Below, piece by piece: positions 50,856-63,511 of a stretch of 64,000 nt of DNA. Made by a program: the position numbers and the translations under genes. The notes beneath the pieces were generated by a model. That model ran no database searches and was not told the origin of the DNA. It saw only the letters and a program-made list of their open reading frames with translations. Position 1 is the first letter of the stretch. Every line of letters starts with the position of its first letter. Source of the DNA: Pseudoduganella lurida (GTDB taxonomy: Bacteria > Pseudomonadota > Gammaproteobacteria > Burkholderiales > Burkholderiaceae_D); the NCBI RefSeq assembly GCF_007830455.1, contig NZ_VLLB01000001.1:1116001-1180000 (forward strand). The letters run 5' to 3'.

Positions 50856-53177
50856 ATGAACATCGTCCAGACCTTGCAGAAGGCCGGCCAGGCCGTGATG
50901 AAGAAGGCCGTCGAGCATGCGCCCGATGCGCTGATCCCCGGCGGCATCGCCGATCCATTGATTGCGCGGGGCGATCCGCTGATCGGCGCGCCCGTCTCGC
51001 GCGTCGATGGGCCGCTGAAGGTGCGCGGCGAAGCCAGGTTCGCCGCCGAGATCCCGCTGGCCGGCATGACGTATGCCGCGCTGGTCTACAGCACCGTGCC
51101 GAAGGGCCGCATTGCCGACATCGACACGACGGCTGCCGAGGCGGCGCCCGGCGTGGTCTTCGTCATGACACACCGGAACGCGCCGAAGATGAACAAGGTG
51201 CCTGTCTTCCTCAGCAAACCGAAGGCGGCAGGCGGTGCCGACCTGCCCGTGTTCCAGGACGACCAGGTGCACTGGAACGGCCAGCCCGTGGCCATCGTCC
51301 TGGCCGAGACGCAGGAACAGGCCGACCATGCGAAGTCGCTGGTGCGCGTGACCTACGAGACGGCCGAGGCGGTCACGTCGCTGGCGGCGGCGAAGGCACG
51401 CGGCAGCAAGACCGGCGTGTTCCAGGGCGAACCGCTGAAGGTCGAAAGCGGCGATGCCGAAGCGGCACTGGTGGCCGCGCCGTTCCAGGTCGATGCCGTG
51501 TACAGCACGCCGCGCCACAGCCACAACGCCATCGAGCTGCATGCGGCCACTCTGGCCTGGGACGGCGACGAGCTGCGCGTCCACGACGCCGTGCAGGGGG
51601 TCGCCCACACGGCCTGGTCGCTGGCGCAGGTGTTCGGCATCCGGGAAGAACAGGTGCATATCACGTCGCCCTTCGTCGGCGGCGGCTTCGGCGGCAAGGC
51701 GCTGTGGCAGCACCAGGTGCTGGCCGCCGCCGCATCGAAGGTGTCCGGCCGGCCGGTGCGGATCGTGCTGTCGCGCGAAGGCGTGTACCGCGTCGTTGGC
51801 GGCCGCACCTTGACCGAGCAGCGCGTGGCCATCGGCGCGCAGGCAGACGGCCGCTTCGACGCGCTGATCCACACGGGTCTCGCCGTGATGACGGAACATA
51901 ACAATATGCCCGAGCCGTTCATCATGCCGGCCAAGTGCCTGTACGGCGTCGGCGCCTTCCACCTGGAAGTGCAGGCCGCACAGATGGACATGATCGCCAA
52001 CACCTTCATGCGTGCGCCCGGCGAATCGGTCGGCTCGTTCGGCCTGGAAAGCGCCATCGACGAGCTGGCCGACCGCCTCGGCATCGATCCGATCGAGCTG
52101 CGGCGCCGCAACGAGCCGGCGAAGGACCCGACGACCGGCACGCCGTTCTCGTCGCGCTACCTGCTGGAAGCCTACCGGGCCGGCGCGGAACGCTTCGGCT
52201 GGGAAGCGCGCACCCTGCCCCGCATGCGCCGCGATGGCGAATGGCTGATCGGCATGGGCTGCGCCACCGCCACCTATCCTTACTACCGCATGCCCGGCGG
52301 CGCCGCGCGCCTGACGCTCACGCCGGACGGCCGGGTGCATGCGGAAGTGGCCGCGCACGAGATGGGCATGGGGACCGCCACCGTGCAGTCCCAGCTGATC
52401 GCTGCCCGCCTCGGCGTGCCGCTGGACCAGGTGACGTTCGACTATGCGGACACGAAGTTCCCCGGCGTGATCCTGGCCGGCGGTTCGCAGCAGACGGCAT
52501 CGATCGGCCGGTCCATCATCGCCGCGCAGGATGCCCTGTTTGCCGACCTGCTGGCGCTGGCCGGAGAAAAATCGCCGCTGGCCGGCCTGAAGCCGGACGA
52601 GGTGCGCGCCCGCGACGGTGGCCTGTGCAGCATTGCCGATCCGTCGCGGTTCGAAAGCTATGGGGCGCTGATGGGCCGCACCGGACGCACGGCCATCCAG
52701 GTCGAGGGCAAGGCACCGCCGCCACTGGAACTGGCGCACTGGTCGATGCATTCGTATGGCGCGATCTTCTGCGAAGTGCGGGTCAGCCAGGTCACCGGCG
52801 AGACGCGCGTCAACCGCCTGCTGGGCTCGTTCGACTGCGGCCGCATCCTGAACGCGAAGACGGCCACCAGCCAGTTCCGCGGCGGCATGATCATGGGCCT
52901 GGGCATGGCGCTGCTGGAAGAAACGCAATTCGACGAGCGCAACGGCCGCATCATGAACCCGAACCTGTCCGACTACCACGTGGCCGCGCACCTGGACGTG
53001 CCGGAGATCGACGTGATCTGGACCGATATCCCCGATCCCCATGCGCCGGCCGGCGCGCGCGGCATCGGCGAGATCGGCATCACGGGCACGGCGGCGGCGG
53101 TGGCCAATGCCGTGTACAACGCCTGCGGGATCCGCGTGCGCGACCTGCCGATCACGCTGGACAAGCTGATGGGGTGA
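50856..53177 (+). CDS. paoC: Molybdopterin-binding subunit of the aldehyde oxidoreductase
   Basis: A 773-residue catalytic subunit of the xanthine oxidase family. Motifs include VGGGFGGKALWQHQ for cofactor binding and a C-terminal GARGIGEIGITG whose glutamate (Glu739) is the catalytic base. PaoABC oxidises aromatic and other aldehydes to acids. The first 30 residues (MNIVQTLQKAGQAVMKKAVE) form an amphipathic extension. Assembly needs the chaperone PaoD, which is not in the window. The substrate could be another aldehyde or an N-heterocycle. Confidence 0.9.
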   Translation: MNIVQTLQKAGQAVMKKAVEHAPDALIPGGIADPLIARGDPLIGAPVSRVDGPLKVRGEARFAAEIPLAGMTYAALVYSTVPKGRIADIDTTAAEAAPGVVFVMTHRNAPKMNKVPVFLSKPKAAGGADLPVFQDDQVHWNGQPVAIVLAETQEQADHAKSLVRVTYETAEAVTSLAAAKARGSKTGVFQGEPLKVESGDAEAALVAAPFQVDAVYSTPRHSHNAIELHAATLAWDGDELRVHDAVQGVAHTAWSLAQVFGIREEQVHITSPFVGGGFGGKALWQHQVLAAAASKVSGRPVRIVLSREGVYRVVGGRTLTEQRVAIGAQADGRFDALIHTGLAVMTEHNNMPEPFIMPAKCLYGVGAFHLEVQAAQMDMIANTFMRAPGESVGSFGLESAIDELADRLGIDPIELRRRNEPAKDPTTGTPFSSRYLLEAYRAGAERFGWEARTLPRMRRDGEWLIGMGCATATYPYYRMPGGAARLTLTPDGRVHAEVAAHEMGMGTATVQSQLIAARLGVPLDQVTFDYADTKFPGVILAGGSQQTASIGRSIIAAQDALFADLLALAGEKSPLAGLKPDEVRARDGGLCSIADPSRFESYGALMGRTGRTAIQVEGKAPPPLELAHWSMHSYGAIFCEVRVSQVTGETRVNRLLGSFDCGRILNAKTATSQFRGGMIMGLGMALLEETQFDERNGRIMNPNLSDYHVAAHLDVPEIDVIWTDIPDPHAPAGARGIGEIGITGTAAAVANAVYNACGIRVRDLPITLDKLMG

Positions 53178-53218
53178 TGCAGGAAGGATGGCTCTGGCCG
53201 CGCGCTGCACGGCGCGGC

Positions 53219-53295
53219 TGGCCTGCCCAGCTGGGTTCGAACCAGCGACCTACGGCTTAGAAGGCCGTTGCTCTATCCAGCTGAGCTATGGGCAG
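53219..53295 (-). tRNA. tRNA-Arg (anticodon TCT)
   Basis: A 77-nt tRNA on the reverse strand with encoded CCA. The acceptor stem CTGCCCA pairs perfectly with TGGGCAG; the anticodon loop CTTCTAA gives TCT, reading AGA/AGG. The first base pair is C1-G72. It lies between paoC and glmM. A hairpin (ACAGCGGG / CCCGCTGT, 53335-53356) lies upstream of it. Confidence 0.95.
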
Positions 53296-53497
53296 TCGGG
53301 ACGGTGCGCCGCGATGGGCGAGCCGGATAAGACAACAGCGGGTCTGTGCCCGCTGTCAGGCCAAAATGATAACCGCTGGCTCCGGGGGCGTCAAATCGGT
53401 GCGGGGGCGGTGGTGGCGTGCAACCGGTGACAGGCGCCACCAGCTGCCACGGGGCTGGTGCGGCCACTGCGGCGGAGCGGCGGCCGGAAGGAGCAGG

Positions 53498-54859
53498 TCA
53501 GGCGGCGTTCTGTGCTGCCGGTGCCTCGACGAGGTCGGCGATGCGGCGCGCGCATTGCTGGGCAAGCAGCTCGTCGCGGGCTTCGACCATCACGCGGATC
53601 AGCGGTTCGGTGCCGGAGGCGCGGATCAGCACGCGGCCGCTGTCGCCCAGCTGGCGTTCGACCGCTTCCTTCTCGGCCACCATCGCCGGATTCTTCTGCC
53701 AGTCGAAGCCGGCCGGCACGCGCACATTGATCAGCGTTTGCGGGAACAGCACGAGGTGGCTGGCGATCTGCGCCAGCGTCTGGCCGCTGCGCTTGAGTGC
53801 GGACAGCACCTGCAGCGCGGAGACGATGCCGTCGCCCGTCGTGTGCTTGTCCAGGGCCAGCAGGTGGCCGCTGCCCTCGCCGCCCAGGATCCAGCCCTTT
53901 TCCTTCATCACTTCCAGCACGTAGCGGTCGCCCACCTTGGCGCGCGCGAAGCCGACGCCCTTCTCCCTGAACGCGACCTCGAGAGCCATGTTCGTCATCA
54001 GCGTGCCAACGGCGCCCTTCACTTCGCCCGTGGCGAGACGGTCCATCACCATCACGTACAGCAGCTCGTCGCCGTTGTACAGGCGGCCGTTGGCGTCGCA
54101 CATGATCAGGCGGTCCGCGTCGCCATCGAGGGCGATGCCGAGGTCGGCGTCGTGGGCCAGCACGGCGGCGGCCATCGCCTTCGGTGCCGTGGCGCCGTGG
54201 CCGTCGTTGATGTTGAAGCCGTCGGGCTTGTTGCCGATGGAGACCACCTCGGCGCCCAGCTCATGGAACACGTGCGGGGCGATGTTGTAGGCGGCGCCAT
54301 GGGCGCTGTCGACGACGATCTTCAGGCCGCGCAGGTCCAGCTCGTTCGGGAACGTGCTCTTGCAGAATTCGATGTAGCGGCCCTGGGCATCGTCCAGGCG
54401 CTTGGCGCGGCCCAGTTTTTCGGAGGGCACGCAGCCCATCGGCTGGTCGATCAGCGCCTCGATGTCCAGCTCGACGGCATCGGGCAGCTTGGTGCCCTGG
54501 GACGAGAAGAACTTGATGCCATTGTCATGGAACGGGTTATGCGAAGCCGAGATGACGACGCCGGCGGACAGGCGGAGCGCACGCGTCAGGTAGGCGATTG
54601 CCGGGGTGGGCATCGGGCCGGCCAGCCGCACGTCCACGCCGGCGGCGGCCAGGCCTGCCTCCAGCGCCGCTTCCAGCATGTAGCCGGAAATGCGCGTGTC
54701 CTTGCCGATCAGGACGGTGGGACGGGCCGTGCCCGCCTGCGCCGTCTTGGCCAGCACCTTGCCGGCAGCGTAGCCCAGGCGCATCACGAAATCCGGCGTG
54801 ATCGGCGCTTCGCCCACCAGGCCACGCACACCATCGGTACCGAAATATTTACGTGCCAT
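53498..54859 (-). CDS. glmM: Phosphoglucosamine mutase
   Basis: A 453-residue hexosephosphate mutase converting glucosamine-6-phosphate to glucosamine-1-phosphate for peptidoglycan and lipopolysaccharide. It starts [13 protein letters not shown], has the phosphoserine motif [14 protein letters not shown], the magnesium loop [10 protein letters not shown], and EGSGHLL for sugar specificity. Length is standard. ATG 54859 has GGAAGAGAAG upstream. It follows folP, as in E. coli and Burkholderiales (ftsH-folP-glmM). Confidence 0.97.
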   Translation of the reverse strand: MARKYFGTDGVRGLVGEAPITPDFVMRLGYAAGKVLAKTAQAGTARPTVLIGKDTRISGYMLEAALEAGLAAAGVDVRLAGPMPTPAIAYLTRALRLSAGVVISASHNPFHDNGIKFFSSQGTKLPDAVELDIEALIDQPMGCVPSEKLGRAKRLDDAQGRYIEFCKSTFPNELDLRGLKIVVDSAHGAAYNIAPHVFHELGAEVVSIGNKPDGFNINDGHGATAPKAMAAAVLAHDADLGIALDGDADRLIMCDANGRLYNGDELLYVMVMDRLATGEVKGAVGTLMTNMALEVAFREKGVGFARAKVGDRYVLEVMKEKGWILGGEGSGHLLALDKHTTGDGIVSALQVLSALKRSGQTLAQIASHLVLFPQTLINVRVPAGFDWQKNPAMVAEKEAVERQLGDSGRVLIRASGTEPLIRVMVEARDELLAQQCARRIADLVEAPAAQNAA

Positions 54860-54883
54860 GTTCTTCTCTTCCATCAAATTGAT

Positions 54884-55726
54884 TCAGTTAGCGGATGCCG
54901 GGTTGCAGGCCGCCTGCCAGACCTTCAGCGCGTCCACCGTTTCGGCCACGTCGTGCACCCGCACGATGCGTGCGCCGTGCGCCACGGCCGCCAGGGCGCC
55001 GCCGATGCTGCCGGCCAGCCGCTGTTCGACGGGCTTGCCGGTCACGGCGCCGATCATCGACTTGCGCGACAGCCCGGCCAGCAGCGGCACGCCCAGCGCG
55101 GCGACCATCTCGCGGCCGGCGCGCAGCAAAGTGTAATTATGCTCGACGGTCTTGCCGAAACCAAAGCCCGGATCGATCCACAGCCGATCGCGGTCAATGC
55201 CGGCTTCGACCAGGGTTGCGATGCGCTCGCGCAGGAACTCCGTCACGTCGCGGACGACATCGGCGTAGGCAGGTTTATCCTGCATTGTTGCAGGTTTGTC
55301 AAGCATGTGCATGATGCAGAGCGCGCAGTCGCTGTCGCGCACGGCCTCGATCGCACCCGGCGCGCGGAAGGCATTGATGTCGTTGATCATGTCCACGCCG
55401 GCCAGCACCGCCTCCTTCATCAGCTGCGGCTTGTAGGTGTCGACGGAGATGGCGACGCCGGTATCGCGCAGTGCGTACAGCTGCGGGAGCACGCGGCGCA
55501 GCTCTTCTTCCAGCGGCACGACCGGCGCGCCGGGGCGCGTGGACTCACCGCCGACATCGATGATGTCGACGCCGTCGCGGATCATCTGCTCGGCATGGGT
55601 GATGGCGAAGTCCAGTGCGGCGAACTTGCCGCCGTCGGAGAAGGAATCAGGGGTGGCGTTCAGGATGCCCATCACGAGGGCCCGGTTGGCCGGCAGGCGA
55701 TGCCGGCCGAAAGCGATGGAAGACAT
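54884..55726 (-). CDS. folP: Dihydropteroate synthase
   Basis: A 280-residue TIM-barrel enzyme joining p-aminobenzoate to dihydropterin pyrophosphate in folate synthesis, and the target of sulfonamides. It has GILNATPDSFSDGG, DIIDVGGESTRPGA, the central DINAFRAPGA and a C-terminal RVHDVAETVDAL. ATG 55726 (MSSIAFGRH) gives the usual length; 24 bp separate its stop from the glmM start. Confidence 0.96.
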   Translation of the reverse strand: MSSIAFGRHRLPANRALVMGILNATPDSFSDGGKFAALDFAITHAEQMIRDGVDIIDVGGESTRPGAPVVPLEEELRRVLPQLYALRDTGVAISVDTYKPQLMKEAVLAGVDMINDINAFRAPGAIEAVRDSDCALCIMHMLDKPATMQDKPAYADVVRDVTEFLRERIATLVEAGIDRDRLWIDPGFGFGKTVEHNYTLLRAGREMVAALGVPLLAGLSRKSMIGAVTGKPVEQRLAGSIGGALAAVAHGARIVRVHDVAETVDALKVWQAACNPASAN

Positions 55727-55758
55727 GGATCGGTGTGGAATCGGTAGCGGAAAATGAA

Positions 55759-55784
55759 AAGGGCGAGGATCGCTCCTCACCCTT
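55759..55784 (-). terminator. Terminator after ftsH
   Basis: AAGGGTGAGGA-GCGA-TCCTCGCCCTT on the reverse strand, 11-bp stem with one mismatch, followed by TTCATTTTCC. It lies 30 bp after the ftsH stop and before folP, so folP-glmM is probably expressed partly by read-through or from its own promoter. Confidence 0.7.
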
Positions 55785-55814
55785 GTGACTGCACTGGCGT
55801 GCCGCGGGCCTGGA

Positions 55815-57695
55815 TCAGGCCGGTGCGGTGGCGCTCGGCGATGCCGTCGGACCGTCGCCGCTCGGCTGCTTGCGGATGGTCACGCCGGCTTTCGGCGGAC
55901 GCGGCTCCTGGCCGGCCATGATGTCGTTGATCTGGTCGGCATCGATCGTTTCCCAGTCCAGCAGCGCCTTGGTCATCATCTCGACCTTGTCGCGGTTCTC
56001 GTCCAGCAGCTTGCGCGCCAGGGCGTACTGCGAATCGAGGATGTTGCGGATTTCCGCATCGACCTTCTGCTGCGTGGCTTCCGAGATGGTCTTGTTGGTG
56101 CCGCCCATGAAGCCTTCGTTCGCTTCATCCTCGTACACCATCACGCCCAGCGAATCGGACATGCCGAACTTGGTCACCATCGAGCGGGCCAGCTTGGTGG
56201 CGCGCTGGAAGTCGTTCGACGCGCCGGTGGACATCTGGCCGACGAACAGCTCCTCGGCGATACGGCCGCCGAACAGGATCGAGATCTCTTCCAGCATCTT
56301 GTCCTTGTAGCCGCTGATGCGGTCATGTTCCGGCAGCTGCCAGGTCAGGCCCAGGGCCCAGCCGCGCGGCATGATCGTGACCTTGTGCACCGGATCGGCC
56401 TTCGGCAGCAGCTTGGCGACGACGGCGTGGCCGGACTCGTGGTAGGCCGTGTTGCGGCGTTCCTCTTCGCGGATCACCATCGACTTGCGTTCCGGACCCA
56501 TGAAGATCTTGTCCTTGGCATCCTCGAAGTCGGCCATGTCCACCAGGCGCTTGCTGCGGCGGGCGGCAAACAGCGCCGCTTCGTTGACCAGGTTGGCCAG
56601 GTCCGCACCCGAGAAGCCGGGCGTGCCGCGGGCCAGGATGTCGGCTTTGACGTCCGTGCTGATCGGCACCTTGCGCATGTGGACGTTCAGGATCTGTTCG
56701 CGGCCGCGGATGTCCGGCAGGCCGACGGAGACCTGGCGGTCGAAACGGCCCGGACGCAGCAGGGCCTTGTCCAGCACGTCCGCCCGGTTGGTGGCCGCGA
56801 TCACGATGACGCCCGAGGAAGCCTCGAAGCCGTCCATCTCGACCAGCAGCTGGTTCAGCGTCTGCTCGCGTTCGTCGTTGCCGCCGCCCATGCCGGCGCC
56901 ACGGTGACGGCCGACCGCGTCGATCTCGTCGATGAAGATGATGCAAGGCGAGTGTTTTTTGGCGTTCTCGAACATGTCGCGCACGCGGGACGCACCCACG
57001 CCGACGAACATCTCCACGAAGTCGGAACCGGAGATCGAGAAGAACGGCACTTTTGCTTCGCCGGCAATGGCGCGCGCCAGCAGCGTTTTACCCGTACCCG
57101 GTGGGCCCACCATCAGCACGCCGCGCGGGATGCGGCCGCCCAGTTTCTGGAACTTGGTCGGGTCCTTCAGGAAGTCGACGATTTCCGTGACTTCTTCCTT
57201 CGCCTCGTCGCAACCGGCCACGTCGGCGAAATTGACGGTGTTGTTCGTTTCATCGAGCATGCGCGCCTTCGACTTGCCGAAGGAGAAAGCGCCGCCCTTG
57301 CCGCCGCCCTGCATCTGGCGCATGAAGAAGATCCACACGCCGATCAGCAGCAGCATCGGGAACCACGACACGAACACCTGCTGCAGGAACGATGGCTCTT
57401 CCGGCGGACGCACATCGAAGCGCACGCCGTTTTCGCGCAGGTCGCCGATCAGGCCACGGTCGAGGCCGGTGGCGGTGGTGCGCACGCGCGAATCATCCGT
57501 CTTCGTGGCAGTGATCGTGCTGCCCTCGAGTACGAGGTCCTTGATCCGCTTTGCCTTGATCTCGTCCAGCAGATCGGAATAGGCGATCGTCTTGGCGCCG
57601 CCGGACACGCTGTTGTGATCGAACTGCTTGAACAGCATGAACAGCAACAGGGCAACCACGACCCAGATGGCGGATTTGGAAAACATGTTATTCAC
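55815..57695 (-). CDS. ftsH: ATP-dependent zinc metalloprotease FtsH
   Basis: A 626-residue membrane AAA protease that degrades misfolded membrane proteins and regulators. Order: a first membrane helix (residues 4-22), a periplasmic part, a second helix (about 105-120), the AAA domain with Walker A GPPGTGKT and FIDEIDAVG, then the protease domain with zinc motif HESGH. The start is a GTG at 57695: AAGGAG lies five bases before it, while the next ATG, three codons on, would be spaced too far. The C-terminus ([17 protein letters not shown]) is Pro-rich. Confidence 0.97.
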   Translation of the reverse strand: MNNMFSKSAIWVVVALLLFMLFKQFDHNSVSGGAKTIAYSDLLDEIKAKRIKDLVLEGSTITATKTDDSRVRTTATGLDRGLIGDLRENGVRFDVRPPEEPSFLQQVFVSWFPMLLLIGVWIFFMRQMQGGGKGGAFSFGKSKARMLDETNNTVNFADVAGCDEAKEEVTEIVDFLKDPTKFQKLGGRIPRGVLMVGPPGTGKTLLARAIAGEAKVPFFSISGSDFVEMFVGVGASRVRDMFENAKKHSPCIIFIDEIDAVGRHRGAGMGGGNDEREQTLNQLLVEMDGFEASSGVIVIAATNRADVLDKALLRPGRFDRQVSVGLPDIRGREQILNVHMRKVPISTDVKADILARGTPGFSGADLANLVNEAALFAARRSKRLVDMADFEDAKDKIFMGPERKSMVIREEERRNTAYHESGHAVVAKLLPKADPVHKVTIMPRGWALGLTWQLPEHDRISGYKDKMLEEISILFGGRIAEELFVGQMSTGASNDFQRATKLARSMVTKFGMSDSLGVMVYEDEANEGFMGGTNKTISEATQQKVDAEIRNILDSQYALARKLLDENRDKVEMMTKALLDWETIDADQINDIMAGQEPRPPKAGVTIRKQPSGDGPTASPSATAPA

Positions 57696-57936
57696 GAAAA
57701 CTCCTTGGATGCTTGCGCACCTGTTACCTGTAGCAGAAATCCGATTTTACCCGCATTACATCGACACGCGCTACAAAGTGCCGTAAAGGTGCGGGGACGG
57801 TGCTGGCATGCACCGCCGGTCCACTCCCAATGCGCGAAAAGCATAAAAACTGCTTCTCCGCTGGTCGATGTGCGGCTTTTGGCAGGAATTACAAGTCCGT
57901 TATAGGTATTTTTCCCCGGCAGCGGGGACTCGATAG

Positions 57937-58614
57937 TCAATCGTCAGCCGTGGCATTTGCGCCACCGGCGTCGGCCGGATGCTTCAGGCCACGCCCCAGC
58001 AGGAAAATCTCGGACGATTTGACACGGCTGGCCTTCGGCTTTTTCTGCGTGACGGTCCTGAATTCATGGCGGAATTTCTCGACGATCTGCGAGAAACCCA
58101 TGTCCTTGAAACATTTCACCAGCAATGAACCGCCCGGCTTCAGGTGCAGCTGCGAGAATTCGATGGCCAGGTCGATCAGGTCTTCCATGCGCGCCGCGTC
58201 GGCCGAGGCGATGCCCGACAGGTTCGGCGCCATGTCCGACAGTACCAGGTCCACCTTTCGGCCCTGCAGCACCTCGCCGAGGCGGTGCAGCACTTCTTCC
58301 TCGCGGAAGTCTCCTTGCAGGAAATGCATGTCCGCGATGGGCTCCATCGGCAGGATGTCCAGGCCGATGATGGTGCCATTGATGCCGCCGCCCTCCTTGC
58401 CCGCCAGCTTGCGCCGCACGTACTGGCCCCAGCTGCCCGGCGTGCAGCCCAGGTCGACGATCACCTGGCCCGGCTTGACGAGTTTTTCATCCTCGTCGAT
58501 TTCCTTCAGCTTGTAGGCCGCGCGTGCGCGGTAGCCGTCCTTCTGCGCAGCCTTCACGTAAGGGTCGTTAATATGGTCGTGCAACCAGTTTTTGTTTAAT
58601 TTGTTCTTTGCCAT
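57937..58614 (-). CDS. rlmE: 23S rRNA (uridine-2552-2'-O)-methyltransferase
   Basis: A 225-residue Rossmann methyltransferase that methylates U2552 late in ribosome assembly. It begins [24 protein letters not shown], with [10 protein letters not shown], the SAM site [22 protein letters not shown], and the catalytic K-D-K-E set (Lys in RARAAYK, Asp in LSDM, Lys in LVKCFKD, Glu in SSEIFLL). It is upstream of ftsH, as in E. coli (rlmE-ftsH), and divergent from yhbY with only 43 bp between. Confidence 0.96.
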   Translation of the reverse strand: MAKNKLNKNWLHDHINDPYVKAAQKDGYRARAAYKLKEIDEDEKLVKPGQVIVDLGCTPGSWGQYVRRKLAGKEGGGINGTIIGLDILPMEPIADMHFLQGDFREEEVLHRLGEVLQGRKVDLVLSDMAPNLSGIASADAARMEDLIDLAIEFSQLHLKPGGSLLVKCFKDMGFSQIVEKFRHEFRTVTQKKPKASRVKSSEIFLLGRGLKHPADAGGANATADD

Positions 58615-58657
58615 TCGCGTAGAATACTGCCTTTAAGAGAGCTACCTATAAATCATT

Positions 58658-59122
58658 ATGTTGAATCTGACCCCTGTTGAGCGCAGCGCCCTGCGCGCAG
58701 AAGCCCACGCGCTCAAGCCTATCGTCCTCATTGGGGAAGCCGGCCTGACCGCAGCCGTGATGAAGGAAATCGAGCTGGGCCTCGATTCCCACGGCCTGAT
58801 CAAGGTCCGCGTGTTCGGCGACGACCGCGAAGCCCGCATCGCCATGTACGAAACCATCTGCGAACAGCTGGACGCGGCACCCATCCAGCACATCGGCAAG
58901 CTGCTGGTGCTGTACCGCCCGAAGAAGGAAGCGGAAAAAGCCCGCACCGGCAAGACCGGCAAGGGCATGCGCATGGTCACCATCGTCAAGCCGAGCGCCA
59001 GCGGCACCAAGAAGCCGTCCGTCAGCAAGGTCATGCTGAAGGGGAACGAGCGCGTGACCGAAGGCGGCACCATCAAGCGCGCCAAGAAACGCCAGAGCAG
59101 CCCGAAGAAGAGCCTGGGCTGA
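58658..59122 (+). CDS. yhbY: YhbY-family RNA-binding protein (CRM domain)
   Basis: A 154-residue protein. Residues 1-100 are a CRM domain as in E. coli YhbY (LTPVERSALRAEAHALKPIVLIGEAG... IKVRVFGDD with GxxG loop), which associates with pre-50S ribosomes. The rest is a Lys/Ser/Thr-rich basic tail. It is divergent from rlmE, as in E. coli. A terminator follows. Confidence 0.92.
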   Translation: MLNLTPVERSALRAEAHALKPIVLIGEAGLTAAVMKEIELGLDSHGLIKVRVFGDDREARIAMYETICEQLDAAPIQHIGKLLVLYRPKKEAEKARTGKTGKGMRMVTIVKPSASGTKKPSVSKVMLKGNERVTEGGTIKRAKKRQSSPKKSLG

Positions 59123-59140
59123 TCGTCGTTCGCGCTGCCG

Positions 59141-59164
59141 AAAGCGGGCCCTGCCCGCTTTTTT
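59141..59164 (+). terminator. Terminator after yhbY
   Basis: AAAGCGGG-CCCTG-CCCGCTTT followed by further T residues, 18 bp after the stop. Confidence 0.85.
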
Positions 59165-59205
59165 GTTGCCTCAAAAATGGGGTCTGTCCCCATTTTTGAG
59201 GCAAC
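59165..59205. repeat. Perfect 18-bp inverted repeat with GGGG-TCTGT-CCCC centre
   Basis: GTTGCCTCAAAAATGGGG (59165-59182) is exactly complementary to 59188-59205, with loop TCTGT. It directly abuts the terminator of yhbY on one side and the stop codon of the DUF4149 gene on the other. It resembles other palindromes in this window by its GGGGTC/GTCCCC centre. Confidence 0.85.
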
Positions 59206-59678
59206 TATTGTTTCAGGACCAGCCAGCCGGCCAGGATGCTCTGCACCAGGTAGATCACGCTCGACACCCCATGCAGCATGCCGAAGCGCGATCTGGCGGC
59301 GGAGGCCAGCACGCCATCCGGCCCTGCCGCGGTGCGCAGCTCGGCCATCAGAGGCTGCAGGCCGTAGTGGCTGACCACCGTGCACAGCGCCATTGCCGCG
59401 ATCAGGGCCAGCACGGTGCGGCGGCGCGCCGGCGTCCAGCCGGGCGTGGCGAACTTCAGCAGCACCAGCAGCGCCAGCGCGCAGCCCAGCGAGAGCAGCG
59501 CCTCGGCATGGAACAGCGCGCCGGCGATCGTGCCGGCCAGTATCCGGTCGGACAGCGTGGCAAACAGCATCGGCGCCACCAGGTAGCCCACCGCCCACAG
59601 GCTGCCGGCCCACAGCACGGCCACCAGCAGCCGGACCTTCTCCAGAAGGCCGGGGTGCTGCGGCATCGCCGGCTGCAT
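59205..59678 (-). CDS. DUF4149 family membrane protein
   Basis: A 157-residue protein with four predicted membrane helices (for example VRLLVAVLWAGSLWAVGYLV and GCALALLVLLKF). The pattern WAGSLWAVGYLVAPMLFA matches DUF4149, a family of unknown function seen next to greA in betaproteobacteria. Its ATG shares bases with the greA stop (TGATG), so the two are translationally coupled. Confidence 0.88.
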   Translation of the reverse strand: MQPAMPQHPGLLEKVRLLVAVLWAGSLWAVGYLVAPMLFATLSDRILAGTIAGALFHAEALLSLGCALALLVLLKFATPGWTPARRRTVLALIAAMALCTVVSHYGLQPLMAELRTAAGPDGVLASAARSRFGMLHGVSSVIYLVQSILAGWLVLKQ

Positions 59679-60154
59679 CAGATGTAGCGTACTTCGAGGA
59701 TTTCGTACTCGCGCGGGCCGCTCGGGGCCTGCACTTCGACGACGTCGCCGGCCGACTTGCCGATCAGGGCACGCGCGATGGGCGACGTGACGGAGACCTT
59801 GTTCACCTTGATGTCCGCCTCGTCCGTGCCGACGATCTGGTAGGTGACTTTCTGGCCCGACTCCAGGTCTTCCAGGTCGACCGTGGCGGCAAACACCACG
59901 CGGCCTTCCGCGTCCAGCGTGGTCGGGTCGATCACCTGCGCGGTCGACAGCTTGCCTTCCAGCTCGGCGATACGGCCTTCGACGAAGGCCTGGCGTTCCT
60001 TGGCGGCGTCATACTCGGCGTTTTCCGACAGGTCGCCATGCGACCGCGCTTCGGCGATCGCATCGATGACGATACGGCGTTCCTTGGTCTTCAACTGGTG
60101 CAGTTCCTCTTTCAGGAGCTCGGCGCCGTATTTGGTGAGTGGAACAGAATTCAT
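59678..60154 (-). CDS. greA: Transcription elongation factor GreA
   Basis: A 158-residue protein. It starts MNSVPLTKYGAELLKEEL; the N-terminal coiled coil includes the GreA tip acids in SHGDLSENAEYDAAKE, and the C-terminal FKBP-like domain has VSVTSPIARALIGKSAGDVVEV-type sequence. It rescues backtracked RNA polymerase by cleaving the transcript. It is between carB and a DUF4149 gene; carAB-greA is a usual order in Burkholderiales. Confidence 0.97.
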   Translation of the reverse strand: MNSVPLTKYGAELLKEELHQLKTKERRIVIDAIAEARSHGDLSENAEYDAAKERQAFVEGRIAELEGKLSTAQVIDPTTLDAEGRVVFAATVDLEDLESGQKVTYQIVGTDEADIKVNKVSVTSPIARALIGKSAGDVVEVQAPSGPREYEILEVRYI

Positions 60155-60192
60155 GTTTCGTCTCTGGGGTTGGATCTAACGTATGAAAAAGC

Positions 60193-60227
60193 ACGGAGCC
60201 CGCGCCATGCTTCGGCGCGGGCTCCGT
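60193..60227 (-). terminator. Terminator after carB
   Basis: A perfect 14-bp stem, ACGGAGCCCGCGCC and its complement (60193-60206 and 60214-60227), with GCTTTTTC following on the reverse strand. A second hairpin (CCTTGCGG / CCGCAAGG, 60245-60268) precedes it. It lies about 50 bp after the carB stop, before greA. Confidence 0.85.
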
Positions 60228-60280
60228 CGGGTACCTTGCAGTCGCCTTGCGGGAGAGACCCCGCAAGGTGCAGTCAAGGC

Positions 60281-63511
<3,231 letters not shown>

